From Bacteroidota bacterium (lineage in GTDB: Bacteria; Bacteroidota; Ignavibacteria; Ignavibacteriales; Melioribacteraceae): 8,435 nt of DNA. A model generated the notes under the pieces. It was not told the origin of the DNA, made no database searches, and saw only the letters and a list, made by a program, of their open reading frames with translations. Below are positions 6,589 through 8,435 of the stretch, piece after piece. A program made the position numbers and the translations under genes. The stretch spans positions 1 through 8,435 of the forward strand of contig JAKAHQ010000050.1 in NCBI GenBank assembly GCA_021814855.1, written 5' to 3'. Every line of letters begins with the position of its first letter. Position 1 is the stretch's first letter.

Positions 6589-7398
6589 TTATTTCCACTC
6601 AAGAATTTCCAATTTATCGCTCAACTCTATGGCGCCTGTTCCTTCGTGAATAAGATTTTGCCCGAAGTTAACATTGTTGCCGGATGTTCTATAACTTGCA
6701 AGAGTTCTCAACGGTTCGTCTCCCTTTTCTGCGGTATCCTGATTAACCGTTGTAACGACACATCGAGAGCACGGTTTAACAACATCAAAAACTATTTCGC
6801 CAATTCTAAATTTTTTCCATTTATCCTCGTCGTACGCCTTTCCCCCGCCGAAAACAAAGTTGGGACGGAAGCGGTTCATCGGCACTTTTTCTGTAAGACG
6901 CGAGTTCAAATCGTTTAATGATTGTTCGCCGATAATTAGAAATGGGTATGCGTCCGCAAAACTTACAACGTCGTCCTTGCCGGAATATCTTCGATCAACA
7001 AGGCGACGGCTTTCCTCGGGCATATAGACCAGCCGGCATTCCATATTCATTGCTGCGCTTAGCCACTCGTCGGTTTTTTTTCCAACCGATAATGCTTTAA
7101 CCGTATCGCTCCAAACGACCACATTGATCTCATCATTGATTGCTTTATCGATCATGAATGAAAGCGGGGTAATGAATTTAGATTTATGCGCAAGAGTTAG
7201 AATACGGTCTTTTATAATTGTTGATATCAGCGCCATTTGCGGGTGTGTTCGTTGGGTTAAAAATTTCCCGTGTTTATCCACAACCATCCAGCGGCGGTCG
7301 TATTTTAATCCGCGGTCTGTTACTTCAGAAGAATGTAATGATATTCCCGCTAAAGATTTAACGGGATAAATATTTATTTCAGTTAGTTTGTATTCCAT
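6589..7398 (-). CDS. MOSC domain protein with N-terminal MOSC beta-barrel (YcbX/mARC-like)
   Basis: 269-residue cytoplasmic protein. Residues 1-115 are the MOSC N-terminal barrel, opening with the conserved INIYPVKSLAGISL (8-21), then DRGLKYDRRWMVVD (28-41) and LTQR (47-50). The MOSC domain covers about 130-267, with NRFRPNFVF (175-183), KPCSRC (208-213), TTVNQDT (216-222), EPLRTLASYR (228-237) and VNFGQNLI (243-250). In YcbX and mitochondrial mARC a cysteine in the block equivalent to KPCSRC binds the molybdenum cofactor, so C210 or C213 is the likely ligand. Those enzymes reduce N-hydroxylated compounds. There is no C-terminal 2Fe-2S ferredoxin domain as in E. coli YcbX, so electrons must come from separate proteins, as in mARC. 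The gene lies between the Mut7-C and HEAT-like genes with short gaps. Family firm; substrate inferred. Confidence 0.9.
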   Translation of the reverse strand: MEYKLTEINIYPVKSLAGISLHSSEVTDRGLKYDRRWMVVDKHGKFLTQRTHPQMALISTIIKDRILTLAHKSKFITPLSFMIDKAINDEINVVVWSDTVKALSVGKKTDEWLSAAMNMECRLVYMPEESRRLVDRRYSGKDDVVSFADAYPFLIIGEQSLNDLNSRLTEKVPMNRFRPNFVFGGGKAYDEDKWKKFRIGEIVFDVVKPCSRCVVTTVNQDTAEKGDEPLRTLASYRTSGNNVNFGQNLIHEGTGAIELSDKLEILEWK

Positions 7399-7427
7399 CT
7401 TATTTTGATGCCTGCATTAAATAATTC

Positions 7428-7459
7428 TAAAGATAACTAAAGCAGCTCTTCGGCTCAAA
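7428..7459 (-). promoter_or_regulatory. Weak candidate promoter before the MOSC gene
   Basis: Reading the minus strand, TTTG (7456-7459) is followed after 20 bases by TATCTTTA (7428-7435), which matches TAnnTTTG at all but the last base. It sits in the 62-base gap between the Mut7-C stop and the MOSC start. If real, the MOSC gene and those after it could be transcribed independently of Mut7-C. Confidence 0.25.
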
Positions 7460-7460
7460 A

Positions 7461-8201
7461 TTATGAATTGATTATTTCATCAACCAATAATTTCATTTTA
7501 TCAAAATGCGAGCCCTGCCAGTAAATCTTATCGCACCTTGTACAGATAAAAAATTCGTCATAAGATTTTTTCACTTTCGGCGGAAGACGGTCCATTATTA
7601 TTTGCTTGTCTATTTTTTCCAAAACGGAATTGCATTCGATACACCGGCTAAATTTTTTCACTACCGATTTCAGGTCGAATCGGTCTACCACTTCTTTTAT
7701 TTGTTTTTTAGGATTCGTATTCCTAACGAAATAACCACGCAGAACTTTTGCATGTTTCAAAACACCAAGATCGCGTGTTAGAATTATTCGCTTCCCCTTC
7801 AACGAAGCATCGATTAAATCGTTATCGGACAGATTATTTTCATAAAGAGTGTCCAGGCCGAGCATTCGCATATATCTTGAAAGAACGCCTAAGTGAACAT
7901 CGAGAATAAATTTTGGCTTACGAAGAGGTTGGGGTCTTAATCGCTGCAAATTTGTAATGTCTATTGACTCAAACTCGGGATAGACCGAAACATCATCGCC
8001 GCCGAGAACGATGTAATCAAATCCTACGGATTGGCCGTTCACAATAATTAAATCAACTTCCGTATGCGGTACGCCCAAGGATTCTATAATATCTTTAACC
8101 GAGACACGACCGAAGAACTCATGTTCAAACCTGGTTTTTCTTTTTACGGCAGGAATAAAATCATTAAGCTCTTCGTAAAACCTGATCGTAATCTTATTCA
8201 T
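7461..8201 (-). CDS. Mut7-C RNase-like protein with N-terminal ubiquitin-like (Ub-Mut7-C) domain
   Basis: Residue numbers count from the ATG at 8201 (246 residues). Residues about 2-85 form a MoaD/ThiS-like ubiquitin fold: KITIRFYEELNDF, then VDLIIVNGQSVGFDY, then GGDDVSVYPEF. Residues about 97-244 are the Mut7-C domain, a PIN-like putative RNase. KFILDVHLGVLSRYMRMLG supplies D101, SDNDLIDA gives D126 and D128, and ILTRDLG gives D144, the expected acidic metal site. A zinc ribbon follows: C187 and C190 (SRCIEC), C220 and C223 (CTRC), then WQGSH. This fusion is a known bacterial architecture; activity on RNA is predicted from the fold. A GTG at 8210 would add three residues, but the ATG matches the usual MNKITIRFYEEL opening, and neither has a Shine-Dalgarno. 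It is the first complete gene of the minus-strand run. Confidence 0.88.
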   Translation of the reverse strand: MNKITIRFYEELNDFIPAVKRKTRFEHEFFGRVSVKDIIESLGVPHTEVDLIIVNGQSVGFDYIVLGGDDVSVYPEFESIDITNLQRLRPQPLRKPKFILDVHLGVLSRYMRMLGLDTLYENNLSDNDLIDASLKGKRIILTRDLGVLKHAKVLRGYFVRNTNPKKQIKEVVDRFDLKSVVKKFSRCIECNSVLEKIDKQIIMDRLPPKVKKSYDEFFICTRCDKIYWQGSHFDKMKLLVDEIINS

Positions 8202-8268
8202 GTCAAACACAATTTATGATTTATAGATTACCGCGACCTAAAATTTTTCGCCGCTTCTATTTCGTCAA

Positions 8269-8291
8269 TATAGAATAAGTCTTATTCGATA
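8269..8291. repeat. 23-base near-perfect palindrome at the end of the right-edge ORF
   Basis: GAATAAG (8273-8279) and CTTATTC (8281-8287) are perfect 7-base arms around one T. After one mismatched pair the symmetry continues for three more bases on each side (TAT and ATA), giving 10 of 11 matched pairs. The element overlaps the stop codon of the right-edge minus-strand ORF and lies 68 bases upstream of the Mut7-C ATG. The odd-length, almost loopless symmetry suggests a dimeric DNA-binding protein's operator more than an RNA hairpin. Confidence 0.45.
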
Positions 8292-8434
8292 ACTTTCAGG
8301 TACTTCAAAATTTCCCGCGCGGCTTTGTTTTTCGCTGGCGCCACGCCATAATTCTCTCGTTCCTCGCCGGAGGCGATCCGAATGACAGTGACTACGTTGC
8401 TGATCACGCCGACAGGGCGCTTCTCGCCCTCAGG
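8282..8434 (-). CDS. 3' end of an unidentified GC-rich ORF (partial)
   Basis: A minus-strand frame of 50 codons runs in from the right edge and ends at TAA (8282-8284). It reads PEGEKRPVGVISNVVTVIRI, then ASGEERENYGVAPAKNKAAR, then EILKYLKVIE. The KRP-(x)n-RIASGEE pattern faintly recalls short proteins of unknown function with an IATGE-like motif; that is from memory and weak. Its codons mostly end in G or C (GGC, GAG, GTC, ATC, GCC), unlike the AT-rich third positions of the other genes here, which hints at transfer or a different class of gene. No in-frame ATG is visible, so the start is beyond the window unless GTG (8405-8407) is used. The other two minus-strand frames near the edge hit stops early. 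Confidence 0.5.
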   Translation of the reverse strand, partial: PEGEKRPVGVISNVVTVIRIASGEERENYGVAPAKNKAAREILKYLKVIE

Positions 8435-8435
8435 T

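Noticed and set aside
6553..6918. 121-codon open frame on the + strand antisense to the MOSC gene
   Set aside because: It lies over the well-supported C-terminal MOSC coding sequence, matches no family I recognise, and its Cys/Phe-rich composition is what reverse-strand reading of this gene would give.
7506..7781. 91-codon + strand open frame antisense to the Mut7-C gene
   Set aside because: Antisense to the zinc-ribbon and RNase-domain codons, which are clearly conserved protein sequence; Phe/Tyr/Arg-rich shadow.
1..8435. Possible tRNA, CRISPR array, insertion sequence or toxin-antitoxin pair
   Set aside because: No cloverleaf with a CCA end, no regularly spaced direct repeats, no transposase motif and no paired small overlapping genes of known toxin or antitoxin type were seen. 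The Mut7-C protein is PIN-like but far longer than a VapC toxin and lacks a partner antitoxin.

Overview
The window looks like chromosomal DNA from a member of the Bacteroidota/Chlorobi superphylum, most likely the Ignavibacteria. The main reason is an 882-residue secreted protein with a CBM9-like domain and a DUF5916 outer-membrane barrel, an architecture I know mainly from that group. Supporting signs are weak Shine-Dalgarno sequences at most starts, one intergenic sequence matching the Bacteroidota promoter type (TTTG-like box, then TAnnTTTG), and moderately AT-rich coding DNA. The taxonomic call is inference; no rRNA or marker gene is present.

Left part (1-1341, + strand): the last codons of an unidentified gene, then a PfkB-type sugar kinase starting at TTG 2 bases after that gene's stop, then a small ACT-domain protein overlapping the kinase by the ATGA of its start and stop. 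This is the end of a tightly packed operon. A small-molecule-binding ACT protein coupled to a kinase suggests, but does not prove, a shared pathway or regulation.

Middle (1342-4893, + strand): a 173-base intergenic region with a candidate promoter, the DUF5916 outer-membrane protein gene, a good intrinsic terminator at about 4201-4232, a leader with two short hairpins, and a membrane protein of the Mpo1/DUF962 family (homologues of the yeast 2-hydroxy fatty acid dioxygenase). Both genes seem to be separate transcription units.

Right part (4894-8435, - strand): five genes in one direction. In transcription order (right to left) they are a Mut7-C RNase-like protein with an N-terminal ubiquitin-like domain, a MOSC (molybdenum cofactor sulfurase C-terminal-like) protein, a HEAT-repeat-like protein, an alpha/beta hydrolase of the phospholipase/carboxylesterase type, and a VOC (glyoxalase-fold) protein. 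Gaps are about 45-62 bases, so they may be one loose operon or several units. Upstream of them, at the right edge, is the 3' end of a further - strand ORF. It is clearly more GC-rich than its neighbours, and a 23-base near-palindrome overlaps its stop codon.

No rRNA, tRNA, CRISPR array, insertion sequence or phage gene was seen. Most of the window is housekeeping or accessory metabolism of known families. I do not see a convincing new multi-gene system. The best leads are the MoaD/ThiS-like Mut7-C protein next to a MOSC protein, the compositionally distinct right-edge ORF with its dyad, and the uncharacterised DUF5916 barrel.
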